A DNA stretch of 6,275 nt, taken from assembly GCA_025357775.1 (NCBI GenBank), contig JANXOQ010000306.1:1-6275 (forward strand). The letters are read 5' to 3'. The translations under genes and the position numbers were made by a program. This DNA comes from Ferruginibacter sp. Lineage in GTDB: Bacteria > Bacteroidota > Bacteroidia > Chitinophagales > Chitinophagaceae. This document shows, piece after piece, positions 6,241 to 6,275 of this stretch (the stretch's first letter is position 1; each line of letters begins with the position of its first letter). The notes beneath the pieces are model-generated. The model was not told the DNA's origin and did not search any database. It saw nothing but the letters and a program-made list of their open reading frames with translations.

Positions 6241-6275
6241 ACTTTTCTATATAAATATAATTAGTCGTCCCTCAA
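6241..6275 (+). other. Short non-coding tail after the acetyltransferase gene
   Basis: Thirty-five bases follow the TAA. The first part is A/T-rich (acttttctatataaatata), the last about 14 bases (tagtcgtccctcaa) are richer in G and C. I see no G/C-rich hairpin with a T tract, no start codon with a usable frame, and no clear promoter. It is the only stretch of more than 6 nt between or after genes, so it may mark the end of the operon or a spacer before the next gene. Confidence 0.4.

Noticed and set aside
6231..6262. AATTAT / ATAATT inverted repeat around the end of the acetyltransferase gene, considered as a terminator
   Set aside because: The arms are only six A/T pairs with a 20-nt loop and no following T tract, so the hairpin would be very weak. 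Such repeats are expected by chance at this base composition.
1..6275. CRISPR arrays, tRNA or rRNA genes, insertion sequences or defence genes
   Set aside because: No direct repeat with regular spacing, no tRNA-like fold, no transposase motif and no nuclease or helicase motif was seen; coding sequence covers nearly all of the window.

Overview
The window looks like part of a surface or extracellular polysaccharide locus from a member of the Bacteroidota, possibly Chitinophagaceae or a neighbouring group. The reasons are the strong A/T bias (many A and T runs, A/T-rich third positions), the near absence of Shine-Dalgarno sequences before the starts, and the gene set itself. Taxonomy is inference; no rRNA or marker gene is present.

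Seven genes lie on the + strand with almost no intergenic DNA. In order they are: the 3' end of a probable glycosyltransferase (1-163); a GT4-like glycosyltransferase of a divergent, exosortase-linked type (160-1434, TTG start); a canonical GT4 glycosyltransferase (1435-2610); a multi-spanning Wzy-like polysaccharide polymerase (2617-4029, GTG or later ATG start); a third complete glycosyltransferase (4026-5138); a short exosortase-family membrane transpeptidase (5129-5698); and a WcaF-like left-handed beta-helix O-acetyltransferase (5695-6240). Junctions are 4-nt overlaps, a 10-nt overlap, a direct stop-start abutment or a 6-nt gap, so a single translationally coupled operon is likely. No promoter or convincing terminator is visible, and the operon probably starts upstream of the window.

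Proposed joint role: the glycosyltransferases build a lipid-linked repeat unit on the cytoplasmic face, the acetyltransferase decorates a sugar, and the Wzy-like protein polymerises units on the periplasmic face. The exosortase would process C-terminally tagged proteins in the same membrane and perhaps couple them to the envelope or to this polymer. The initiating phosphoglycosyltransferase, the flippase, the export proteins and the exosortase substrate are not in the window.

The most interesting point is the tight embedding of a minimal exosortase between a glycosyltransferase and an acetyltransferase, beside a Wzy-like polymerase with an unusual large hydrophilic loop. This resembles the exosortase Y (XrtY) type of locus known from Bacteroidota. 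The subfamily assignment is from memory of annotation names and was not tested by a profile search.
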